Source: Methanobacterium sp. (GTDB lineage Archaea; Methanobacteriota; Methanobacteria; Methanobacteriales; Methanobacteriaceae). Taken from it: a DNA stretch of 17,788 bases. Where the stretch lies: assembly GCA_030017655.1 (NCBI GenBank), contig JASEIM010000030.1, positions 1 to 17,788 on the forward strand. The letters run 5' to 3'. Numbering within the stretch: the first letter of the stretch is position 1; every line of letters begins with the position of its first letter. This document shows positions 1 through 5,890 of the stretch, piece by piece. Under the pieces are notes generated by a model. That model searched no databases. It saw only the letters and a list, made by a program, of their open reading frames with translations, and was not told where the DNA came from. Made by a program: the position numbers and the translations under genes.

Positions 1-173
1 CCACAGATTTAGGTGAAAATGAAGCCATACTGGGACTTCCAGCATCATTACTTCCTAAAATTATAGAACATCTGGAATATCTTGGTAAAAAAGCAATACC
101 TCGTTCACGCTCAAAAGGAGCGCTCTCACTTTTAGAGGGAAAAGATATAGGAGTAAGAGATTGTTCAAATTAA
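1..173 (+). CDS. 3' end of an unidentified gene (partial)
   Basis: The frame that starts at base 3 is open for 56 codons and ends at TAA 171-173. It encodes a basic C-terminal tail that includes LGLPASLLPKIIEHL and ends in GVRDCSN. I do not recognise the family from this tail, so no function is given. The next gene's ATG lies 67 bases downstream on the same strand and no clear promoter lies between, so the two may be co-transcribed. The start and most of the protein lie outside the window. Confidence 0.6.
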   Translation, partial: TDLGENEAILGLPASLLPKIIEHLEYLGKKAIPRSRSKGALSLLEGKDIGVRDCSN

Positions 174-240
174 ATATTATGAGATGAATTTACTAGAAAA
201 TAAAATTAAGAGGCTAAATTGTAAAAAGGAGGGATCAAAT

Positions 241-1011
241 ATGGAAAGGAAGTTTGGATTTATTGGTGGAGGAAGAATAACTAAAATATTTTTAACAGGT
301 TTTAAAAAAGCAGGAATATCTCTTGATAATGTAATTGTCAGTGATAAAAACACTGAGACTTTGAATGCTCTTAAAAATGAATTTCCAGAAATTAGGACAG
401 TTGATGATAATAAAATCGCTGCATCACAAGATATAGTATTTATATCGCTACATCCGCCAGTTATGGGCGATGTACTCAATGAAATTAAATCAAATTTAAA
501 ATCAAATGCAACAGTCATTTCACTTGCTCCAAAGATTAAAATGGCTAAAATATCAGAAATACTCGGTAACTCGCAAAATATTGTTAGAATGATACCTAAT
601 GCTCCATCAATTGTAAATGAAGGATATAATCCTGTTCTATTTTCATCAAAAATGGATGAAACCCATAAAGAAGAACTTTTAGATATGTTTAAGGTTTTAG
701 GAGATTGTCCTGAAGTTGATGAAAGTAAACTTGAAGCTTACGCCCTTATCACCGCTATTGGTCCAACTTATTTCTGGTTCCAGTTAGATGAATTACAAAA
801 ACTTGGAAAATCATTTGGTCTAACAGAAAAAGAAATTCAGGAAGGTATGTTCAACATGCTTAACGGTGCAACAAAAACCTTCTTCCATTCAGAATTAACA
901 CCAGAAGAAGTAATGGACTTAATACCGGTTAAACCTTTAGAAAATGATGAAGAAGACATTAGAACTGCCTATCAATTAAAACTGGAAACAGTATTTGATA
1001 GATTAAAATAA
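241..1011 (+). CDS. ProC-like NAD(P)-binding protein (pyrroline-5-carboxylate reductase family)
   Basis: 256-residue protein with an N-terminal Rossmann fold: a beta strand followed by GFIGGGRI at about residues 5-12, the dinucleotide-binding glycine loop of the ProC/F420-dependent reductase superfamily. The middle has the conserved ProC-type stretch VRMIPNAPSIVNEG, matching the MPNxP motif in P5C reductases. The C-terminal half is helical, as in the dimerisation domain. Family members reduce pyrroline-5-carboxylate to proline with NAD(P)H, but the C-terminal half diverges from typical ProC, so the substrate is uncertain. The start was set at 241 because AAGGAGGG (226-233) sits just upstream; an in-frame ATG at 184 has no ribosome site and would add 19 residues in front of the Rossmann strand. 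Confidence 0.75.
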   Translation: MERKFGFIGGGRITKIFLTGFKKAGISLDNVIVSDKNTETLNALKNEFPEIRTVDDNKIAASQDIVFISLHPPVMGDVLNEIKSNLKSNATVISLAPKIKMAKISEILGNSQNIVRMIPNAPSIVNEGYNPVLFSSKMDETHKEELLDMFKVLGDCPEVDESKLEAYALITAIGPTYFWFQLDELQKLGKSFGLTEKEIQEGMFNMLNGATKTFFHSELTPEEVMDLIPVKPLENDEEDIRTAYQLKLETVFDRLK

Positions 1012-1058
1012 TTAATTTTTTAACAATTTTGATAAATAAATCATAGGAGACGGAAACT

Positions 1059-2390
1059 ATGGAAAACAATAAAAAAGGGTGCTGTGGAGAAGCAGAATAC
1101 AGAGAAGAACCAGTTAAAGATAATCCAGATATTCAAGAAGGGTGCGGATGTGAAGAGCCACCTGCTAATCCAGAAGAAAATGAACCTTGTTGTGGATATG
1201 ATGATACAGATGCAGAAGAAGCTGATGGATGTGGTTGTGGTTGCGGAGCCGAACATCCAGATGAATCAACAATAGATAACCCCGTTAAGCCAGAATTTAT
1301 AACAGATGAAAAATTTATTAAAGAATTTGAAAATTATGCTCATTCAATAGGTATAAAAGCTATGGGATACACCCAGCTTACTCCAGAACTATTGATTCAA
1401 GATAAATTTATCCAGTATCCGAATGCCATTGTATTAACTATGGAAATGAGTAAAGAACTCATTGGAACAGCTCCAAGCGACAAAACACAAGAGTTGAATG
1501 ATGCACATTACGCAAAATTAGGTACTTTAACCTATAAACTTTCTGATTATCTTAGAGAACATGGATATGGTACAGAGGTTGCCCATCCTTACGGTGGGCT
1601 TGTGAATTTCTCTCAACTTGGTCAAAAAGCAGGCATAGGGTTTATAGGAAAAAATGGTCTTTTAATTACTCCTCAATCTGGTCCGGGACAGAAAATTTCA
1701 GCAATATTTGTCAGTATAGCGAATTTACCAATAAAAGATGGAAATGAGCATGCATGGATACCTGAATACTGTGAAAGATGCGGTAAATGTATTAAAGCCT
1801 GCCCTGAAAAAGCATTAGTAGAAGAAGAGACTTGCTGTGGAGGCACAGAAGTTAAATTTATACAAAAACTTTGTATTGGATGTAGTCAAGGCTGTACCTA
1901 CTGTATAGAAGCCTGTCCATTCGATGAAAAGGGATATGAGCACGTTAAAAATAAATTTGATAAATTAAATGCCAAATTAAGGGAAAAGCAAAGAAAAAAT
2001 TTCGATATTGAATTATGGAATAACTGGGCTGAAGAAAATGCTTCTTTGTTTACCGGATTAGTTAATGGTGCTACTGTCGCAATGGCAATGACAGAAAATG
2101 AAGAACAAATAATTCTATTAGAAAAAGAAGATAACAATTTAAAAGTAAACATAAAAGCTCCAGAAGAATTAGAACGCCCTGTAGCTGATTTAATGTTTGC
2201 TATGGATACAAAGGACATGTCTAATATATTAAAGGATACTAATTCTATAAAATTCATAGAATTACTTTCTTCTAGAAAAGTAGGAATTTATGCATTAATA
2301 AGTCAGTTAGAACTTGTGGATAAAGGATATACGCCATTTTTAGGTAGATTAGGATTTAGATTAGGTGGTGGGGGGGGCTGCTGCGGATAA
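1059..2390 (+). CDS. QueG-like double [4Fe-4S] cluster protein with cysteine-rich tails
   Basis: 443 residues. A core of about residues 80-300 resembles the epoxyqueuosine reductase/reductive-dehalogenase-like Fe-S family: an N-terminal half with HPYGGLVNFSQLGQKAGIGFIGKNG, then two cluster motifs, C238-x2-C241-x2-C244-x3-C248P and C272-x2-C275-x3-C279-x2-C282-x3-C286P. Beyond the core the protein is unusual. The first 62 residues are acidic and carry nine cysteines (8, 9, 29, 31, 44, 45, 58, 60, 62) as CC and CGC groups, and the last residues are a glycine run ending CCG. Such tails suggest metal or metalloid binding or thiol transfer. Residues 320-430 are an unrecognised domain. The start has AGGAGA 10-15 bases upstream. 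It is unlikely to be a true QueG, because the tails and the following genes point to a different job; that is inference. Confidence 0.72.
   Translation: MENNKKGCCGEAEYREEPVKDNPDIQEGCGCEEPPANPEENEPCCGYDDTDAEEADGCGCGCGAEHPDESTIDNPVKPEFITDEKFIKEFENYAHSIGIKAMGYTQLTPELLIQDKFIQYPNAIVLTMEMSKELIGTAPSDKTQELNDAHYAKLGTLTYKLSDYLREHGYGTEVAHPYGGLVNFSQLGQKAGIGFIGKNGLLITPQSGPGQKISAIFVSIANLPIKDGNEHAWIPEYCERCGKCIKACPEKALVEEETCCGGTEVKFIQKLCIGCSQGCTYCIEACPFDEKGYEHVKNKFDKLNAKLREKQRKNFDIELWNNWAEENASLFTGLVNGATVAMAMTENEEQIILLEKEDNNLKVNIKAPEELERPVADLMFAMDTKDMSNILKDTNSIKFIELLSSRKVGIYALISQLELVDKGYTPFLGRLGFRLGGGGGCCG
2370..2377 (+). repeat. G8 homopolymer inside the 3' end of the Fe-S gene
   Basis: Eight consecutive G, exceptional in this AT-rich sequence, encode part of the terminal glycine run just before the last Cys-Cys-Gly-stop. 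One extra G would replace the CCG tail with a short unrelated tail; one fewer would read on into the spacer for about 40 codons. The tract is directly visible; any slippage is hypothetical. Confidence 0.8.
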
Positions 2391-2465
2391 TCATATATCA
2401 ATAAATTTGATAATATTGTGCTTTGATGGACATGTTGGAAAATCTAAGCTTATTAATACAATGTA

Positions 2466-2475
2466 ATTTATAAGT
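2466..2475 (+). promoter_or_regulatory. Possible TATA box for the DUF2703 gene
   Basis: The 159-base spacer 2391-2549 holds one TATA-like element, ATTTATAAGT, about 75 bases before the ATG at 2550. Archaeal initiation 25-28 bases downstream would give a leader of about 55 bases. The surrounding DNA is so AT-rich that this is a weak call; readthrough from the upstream gene is an alternative. No other feature was found in the spacer. Confidence 0.3.
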
Positions 2476-2549
2476 ATTAAATAATTTTAAAATAAGTTTT
2501 TAAAAGGTCAAAATTCTAAAAAAAACCTGATACGAGGGAGGAAAATAAA

Positions 2550-3020
2550 ATGGAAAGTAATGAGATGACCGGTATGAAAACATTAAAAATTAAGTGGCAA
2601 AGGCTTATATCTGATGAACAAACATGTCCAAGGTGTGGATCAACTGAAGGAGAACTTGAAAAGGCGGTTTTAACCCTCAAACAATCCCTCACTCCGCTGG
2701 GAATAGAAGTCATTCTAAAAAAGAAGGCGCTTTCTGAAGAGGAGTTCAAAAGAGACCCTTTAAAATCTAATCAAATTTTGCTTAATGATCGGCCATTAGA
2801 GGATTGGATTAGGGGAGAAGTTGGACAGAGTGAGTGTTGTGATGTCTGTAATGACGATTGTAGGACAATTGAAGTAGAGGGAGAAGTCTATGAAACAATC
2901 CCTGCAGAATTAATAATTAAAGCAGGGCTTCTTGCAGCTACACAGTTAGTTGATAAGACAGAACCATCTTGTGGGTGTGAAATTCCAGGAGAACCCGATG
3001 ATAGTTGTTGCCCAAAATAA
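2550..3020 (+). CDS. DUF2703 domain protein (cysteine-rich, metalloid-associated family)
   Basis: 156 residues. The body from about residue 10 starts with LKIKWQRLISDEQTCPRCGST and matches my memory of the DUF2703 family, a thioredoxin-like small domain frequently encoded beside arsenic and heavy-metal genes. Ten cysteines are present: a CPRC pair at 26/29, a cluster ECCDVC plus C104 (96, 97, 100, 104), and a tail with CGC (141, 143) and CC (153, 154). The repeated CC and CGC tails resemble those of the upstream Fe-S protein, so the two may bind the same ligand or exchange it. The start is supported by GAGGGAGG at 2534-2541. No catalytic role is established for the family as far as I know; a role in thiol or metalloid handling is inference from context. 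Confidence 0.75.
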   Translation: MESNEMTGMKTLKIKWQRLISDEQTCPRCGSTEGELEKAVLTLKQSLTPLGIEVILKKKALSEEEFKRDPLKSNQILLNDRPLEDWIRGEVGQSECCDVCNDDCRTIEVEGEVYETIPAELIIKAGLLAATQLVDKTEPSCGCEIPGEPDDSCCPK

Positions 3021-3052
3021 CACATTAAATTTGTGAGTCAAATTTCCGTGTT
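3019..3052 (+). terminator. Stem-loop after the DUF2703 gene, possible terminator or attenuator
   Basis: Overlapping the stop codon, AACAC (3019-3023) can pair with GTGTT (3048-3052), and inside it AAATTTG (3027-3033) pairs perfectly with CAAATTT (3039-3045) around a 5-base loop. A T-rich stretch follows directly. It lies 30 bases before the Met-rich gene, so it could end the message, reduce readthrough or protect the mRNA end. Confidence 0.45.
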
Positions 3053-3081
3053 TTAACTTATAAACTTTAAAAGGTGATAAA

Positions 3082-3258
3082 ATGGATTCAAAGATGAAAG
3101 AAATGTGTCAGGAAATGATGAAAAATATGGATAAGCCTCAAATGATGAAAATGTGTCAAAATATGATGGAAAACATGGATAAATCTAAAATGATGCGAAA
3201 GATGCCTGATAACGAAAAAATGAAAGAAATGTGTAAAATGATGGAAAGCATGTTATAA
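3082..3258 (+). CDS. Methionine-rich 58-residue protein, possible soft-metal binder
   Basis: Small ORF with a strong ribosome site (AAAAGGTGA, 4 bases before the ATG). The product has 58 residues, of which 20 are methionine and 3 cysteine (9, 25, 51), with most of the rest Lys, Glu, Asn and Asp. The sequence is repetitive: MCQEMMKNMDK (8-18), MCQNMMENMDK (24-34) and a shorter third copy MCKMMESM (50-57). Each unit presents one Cys with a spaced set of Met residues along a predicted helix. There is no signal peptide or membrane segment, so it should be cytoplasmic. Met/Cys clusters of this kind are known ligands for Cu(I), Ag(I) and other soft metals; applying that here is inference. I recognise no named family. 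It sits between the DUF2703 and zinc-ribbon genes, flanked by hairpins on both sides. Confidence 0.7.
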   Translation: MDSKMKEMCQEMMKNMDKPQMMKMCQNMMENMDKSKMMRKMPDNEKMKEMCKMMESML

Positions 3259-3284
3259 TTCTTAAAATTCTATAAAATGTAAAT

Positions 3285-3357
3285 GGGCTTTTCTCCCTCC
3301 CGCTAAAAATAAATAAGTAGCTGAAAAGACAGTAAAGCACATGAAAGCCCCTTTTTT
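3285..3357 (+). terminator. Long-loop hairpin with T6 tail after the Met-rich gene
   Basis: GGGCTTT (3285-3291) is the reverse complement of AAAGCCC (3344-3350), and a CTTTTTT run follows at 3351-3357, the layout of an intrinsic terminator. The loop is long (52 bases) and could hold further structure. The 144-base spacer 3259-3402 therefore looks like a terminator or attenuator region, possibly an RNA leader for the zinc-ribbon gene; no known riboswitch was recognised. Confidence 0.45.
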
Positions 3358-3402
3358 ATTAGTTCATTAAAAATCCTTAAAATATTCAAAATTGGTGAAT
3401 AA

Positions 3403-3603
3403 ATGGTTAAAGGGAAACTTGGTGTTCCAAAGATGAAAAGTACGCATAGTAGGGGTGCTAGTTCATGCCAAAGCAAGGTTGTTGGAAAAGAATCCCCATT
3501 TAAAGAAGCCATATGCGAAATCTGTGATAAAGTGTTCAAAACAGATGGAGATATTTATATCTGTCCCGAATGCCAGGAAAAAGCTAGAAATATCTGTCAG
3601 TAG
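3403..3603 (+). CDS. Small zinc-ribbon-like protein, copy 1
   Basis: 66 residues, basic, with cysteines at 22, 38, 41, 54, 57 and 65. C38-x2-C41 and C54-x2-C57, 12 residues apart, form a plausible treble-clef or zinc-ribbon site around the stretch CDKVFKTDGDIYICPEC. A close relative lies at 4264-4452 and a broken one at 3673-3857; all three share the block ending in C(D/G)xVFxTD and keep exactly the same 16-residue spacing between the two Cys pairs. GGTGA at 3394-3398 precedes the ATG. I recognise no named family. Its position beside sulfur-relay type genes suggests an accessory or nucleic-acid-binding regulatory role; that is only an inference. Confidence 0.7.
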   Translation: MVKGKLGVPKMKSTHSRGASSCQSKVVGKESPFKEAICEICDKVFKTDGDIYICPECQEKARNICQ

Positions 3604-3672
3604 AGAATTTAATGTTAAATTTTGAAATATAGCAAAATATTTGATGATGAACCACAAAGGTTGTGCATAGAG

Positions 3673-3857
3673 ATGCCAATTACACCAGAACATGAAAAAG
3701 AATTTGAAAAAGCAGTAAAAGAGGATAGGAAGAAACGATGCAAATGCAGTATCTTTAATATAATAGATACAAAAAGAAGTGGTGAAATAAGCCATAGTGA
3801 AGTTTGTGATGAGGTATTCACAACAGATAAAAACGTTTATTCTGTTCAAAATGCTAA
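3673..3857 (+). pseudogene. Frameshifted zinc-ribbon-like paralogue, copy 2
   Basis: The open frame runs 3622-3885, but its C-terminus is lysine-rich and lacks the cysteine pair of its relatives. From the ATG at 3673 the reading matches them: CKC at residues 23/25, then HSEVCDEVFTTDKNVY. Adding one base in the T run near 3839-3842 turns the next codons into F-C-S-K-C-stop (TAA 3855-3857). This restores a 61-residue protein whose cysteine spacings (19 and 16) equal those of the copy at 4264 without a gap. In addition, the first Cys of the central pair is Ser, and there is no good ribosome site. The copy therefore looks decayed, although a sequencing error could explain the frameshift alone. 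Confidence 0.6.
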
Positions 3858-3908
3858 AAAACGCAAGAAATTAAAGATACTGTGAAATAATTAGTTTTAG
3901 AGGATAAT

Positions 3909-4230
3909 ATGCACTTAGGATTTATTTTAACAAAAACACCGTCAGAAAAAGGTTTTAGTTCATTTTTAAAATTTGCTGAACTATACCAAGATAAAAACAG
4001 CTTCTATTTATCTAGTAGGAAATGGTGTTTACTGCGCTAGAAATGACAATATAGCCATTGATACGATAAAAAATATTATTACTAACTCTAAAATTTATGC
4101 AAATAGCGATGACCTTAAAGCAAGGGGAATAGCAATTGAACATCTAATAAAGGGGATTATACCATTCTCTCATTATGATCAAATGGTAATAGACATAATG
4201 GAAAGTTTTGATCAAATTTTAAGTTTTTAA
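3909..4230 (+). pseudogene. DsrH/TusB-like sulfur-relay protein, broken by a +1 frameshift
   Basis: ATG 3909, with AGAGG five bases upstream, opens MHLGFILTKTPSEKGFSSFLKF but runs out of frame and stops at 4050-4052. The +1 frame, open to TAA 4228-4230, carries the rest: IYLVGNGVYCARNDN, then KIYANSDDLKARGI and IIPFSHYDQMV. This order (short strand, functional loop, ALNEDLxARG-like segment, final IxxxDYxxFV-like segment) is that of DsrH/TusB. Removing one A from the A5 run 3993-3997 fuses both parts into a smooth 106-residue protein, close to the family's usual size of about 95. TusB/DsrH forms a heterohexamer with TusC/DsrF and TusD/DsrE, whose genes follow at 4847 and 4462. The break may be real decay, a programmed shift or a homopolymer sequencing error. 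Confidence 0.65.
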
Positions 4231-4263
4231 GGTAATCAAAATACAATTTAAAGGTGAATTAAC

Positions 4264-4452
4264 ATGAATAGTGACGAAAAAGGATTTGAAGCAAAAATTA
4301 AAAGCATGACAAGTGGTAAAGGATGCGCGTGTCAAATGGGAATTATTGAAAGGAAAGAATCATCATTAAAAATAGTAATATGTAAAAAATGTGGTAAAGT
4401 CTTTAAAACAGATCGAAATACTGAATTATGCTTTAGCTGTGAAAAAGGGTAA
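4264..4452 (+). CDS. Small zinc-ribbon-like protein, copy 3
   Basis: 62 residues with CAC at 21-23 and pairs C40-x2-C43 and C56-x2-C59, spaced as in the copies at 3403 and 3673. The core ICKKCGKVFKTDRNTELCFSC is close to copy 1 (shared KES, VFKTD and both CxxC knuckles). The ribosome site AAAGGTGA lies 6 bases before the ATG. It sits between the broken DsrH/TusB-like gene and the DsrE/TusD-like gene, 9 bases before the latter, so it is translated with them. Function unknown; a zinc-binding partner or regulator of the sulfur-relay proteins is a reasonable inference. Confidence 0.72.
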   Translation: MNSDEKGFEAKIKSMTSGKGCACQMGIIERKESSLKIVICKKCGKVFKTDRNTELCFSCEKG

Positions 4453-4461
4453 ACTAAAACC

Positions 4462-4845
4462 ATGTTATCAGAAAATGCCGAAAAATACAATGATACATTA
4501 ATTCTTGTATTATTAGATGGTCCTTATGTTTCAGAATATGCAGATATTGGCTATAATCTTGCAAAAAGCGCCTTAGAAAATGATTATAACGTTAAAATAT
4601 TTTTATACATGGATGGAGCGCACATACCTGTAAAAAATCAAGATCCACGTGCACTTCCCATCAGTTCACAGTTATATGAAGATTTAATACAAAAAGGCTG
4701 TGAGATAAAGGTATGCATAAGATGCGCTGCTGCACGAGGCCATATAAATGAATCTCAATATATAGAAGGCGTTAAAATAACCAGTGTTTATGATTTAGCA
4801 GAATGGATGGAAAATACAGATAAAATTATTACTTTAGGCGGCTAA
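4462..4845 (+). CDS. DsrE/TusD-like sulfurtransferase subunit
   Basis: 127 residues. The pattern is DsrE family: a first strand LILVLLDGPYVSE, helix YADIGYNLAKSALE, strand VKIFLYMDGAHI, then KGCEIKVCIRCAAARGH. The last matches the NICVAAALRRG region of E. coli TusD, placing C85 at the persulfide-carrying cysteine; C80 and C88 are extra, so a disulfide or metal site (C85-x2-C88) is possible. TusD/DsrE passes persulfide sulfur within the TusBCD/DsrEFH hexamer. A DsrF/TusC-like gene begins one base after its stop and a DsrH/TusB-like remnant lies upstream, completing the set. No TusA or TusE/DsrC partner is visible in the window. The ribosome site is weak, which suggests coupling to the upstream small gene. 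Confidence 0.8.
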   Translation: MLSENAEKYNDTLILVLLDGPYVSEYADIGYNLAKSALENDYNVKIFLYMDGAHIPVKNQDPRALPISSQLYEDLIQKGCEIKVCIRCAAARGHINESQYIEGVKITSVYDLAEWMENTDKIITLGG

Positions 4846-4846
4846 C

Positions 4847-5200
4847 ATGAAATCTGTATTGGTAATTATAGACAAAGCACCATATGGGCGTGAAAATGCT
4901 TTAGGTGGCTTATATATTGCAATAGCATTTTTAGATAGAGGTTTCAATGTTGATGTTCTTTTAATGGATGATGGAGTTTACGCTGCTTTGAATTGCCAAA
5001 ATTCAGAAGAGTCTATAAATTATCCCAGTATCGGAGAATTGATGTATTCTGTGTTTCCAGAAGGCAAAATATTTGTTCATGCCGATTCTTTAATTCAGCG
5101 TGGTTTAGATGATTATGATTTAATTGAAATAACTGAACTTATAGAAGATAAATCACTTTATGATGTAATGCAGTCTAAAAGTAAATTGGTTAGGGTTTAG
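4847..5200 (+). CDS. DsrF/TusC-like sulfurtransferase subunit
   Basis: 117 residues, close to the TusC length of about 119. The opening SVLVIIDKAPYGRENALGG is the TusC/DsrF signature (strand, APxGxxxxxEGL-like loop), followed by VDVLLMDDGVYAAL and the late segment IFVHADSLIQRGLDDYDL, which corresponds to the CAxSLxERGL stretch of TusC. Position 79 is Ala where some relatives have Cys; TusC cysteines are not the main carrier. In known systems this subunit pairs with TusD/DsrE in a stable heterohexamer. The ATG follows the stop of the upstream gene after a single base, so the two are translationally coupled and made in similar amounts. Confidence 0.8.
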   Translation: MKSVLVIIDKAPYGRENALGGLYIAIAFLDRGFNVDVLLMDDGVYAALNCQNSEESINYPSIGELMYSVFPEGKIFVHADSLIQRGLDDYDLIEITELIEDKSLYDVMQSKSKLVRV

Positions 5201-5212
5201 GAGGAGTTTTTT

Positions 5213-5827
5213 ATGAAAATGGATGAAATTAAGTATGATGTTTTTGAAGATGGTGCACTTGTAAATAGTGTTTCAATTAAAAAGATTTTGCCGTGTATTG
5301 CAACTAAAGGTAGAATTAGGCTTACAATGCAGCTTGATTCAAAGCTAGATGGAGATGTTATATCAATCTTAGCTTCTAAGTATTCTCCAGGAAAAATTAG
5401 TTTAATTCCACGTAAAAATATCCTTACAATTTCAGATTTTGAAAGGATAATCACATTTTATCCAGATGGTAAAATCACCATGAACAATACAAGAGATCAA
5501 GAAGAAGCAATCAAGATAATAAGTAGAATTATGGAGAAAATCAATGAATCTTACTTGGAATCTCAAAGTGGCGGTCCGATAGGTGAAGATATGTCTCAAA
5601 AATTATCAAAAATTGGGCCTCTTGCAATTTATAATTGTTTACCAAAGACAAATTGCGAAGAATGTGGGGAAGCAACTTGTTTAGCTTTTGCAATGAAGTT
5701 ACTTTCAGGAGAATCGACTCTTGAACAGTGTACTCCATTATCTGAAGCCAAAAATAAGGGTTGCGTGGATAGTTTAAGGGATTTACTTGGTGATCAGTTA
5801 ATGAAAACTCTTGGCTGGAATGGATAG
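5213..5827 (+). CDS. Fe-S protein with a CFeSP/ACDS-gamma type [4Fe-4S] domain
   Basis: 204 residues with a strong ribosome site (AGGAGGAG, 5199-5206). The C-terminal third has the motif NCLPKTNCEECGEATC with a fourth Cys 17 residues on: C148-x2-C151-x4-C156-x16-C173. This is the Fe-S domain (PF04060 type) known from the acetyl-CoA decarbonylase/synthase gamma subunit and from RnfB. C142 and C184 flank it. Residues 1-120 have alternating strands with FERIITFYPDGKITM and no family I recognise, and there is no corrinoid-binding TIM barrel, so this is not an ACDS subunit but a stand-alone electron carrier or cluster donor. It starts 13 bases after the DsrF/TusC-like gene and probably works with it, for example supplying electrons for persulfide chemistry (inference). 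Confidence 0.75.
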   Translation: MKMDEIKYDVFEDGALVNSVSIKKILPCIATKGRIRLTMQLDSKLDGDVISILASKYSPGKISLIPRKNILTISDFERIITFYPDGKITMNNTRDQEEAIKIISRIMEKINESYLESQSGGPIGEDMSQKLSKIGPLAIYNCLPKTNCEECGEATCLAFAMKLLSGESTLEQCTPLSEAKNKGCVDSLRDLLGDQLMKTLGWNG

Positions 5828-5890
5828 GGTATGAAAGATATATTATTACTTAAAAATTATCAAATATTATGTTTAATGGAGGGCTAAATT

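Noticed and set aside
184..240. Upstream in-frame ATG extending the ProC-like protein by 19 residues
   Set aside because: No ribosome site precedes 184, while AAGGAGGG precedes ATG 241, and the Rossmann strand starts right after 241.
2426..2473. 15-codon ORF in the spacer before the DUF2703 gene
   Set aside because: No ribosome site, no recognisable sequence, very short.
3082..3258. Direct repeats in the Met-rich gene as a possible CRISPR or mobile-element repeat
   Set aside because: Repeats are imperfect, in frame and codon-periodic; they reflect protein repeats, and no spacers or cas genes are present.
5213..5827. Calling the Fe-S protein an ACDS gamma subunit (CdhE)
   Set aside because: Only the Fe-S motif is shared; the corrinoid-related TIM-barrel domain is absent and the protein is less than half the usual length.
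5831..5887. 18-codon ORF between the Fe-S protein and the permease
   Set aside because: Only a weak ribosome site; its end simply spans the permease ribosome site. Not enough to call a gene.
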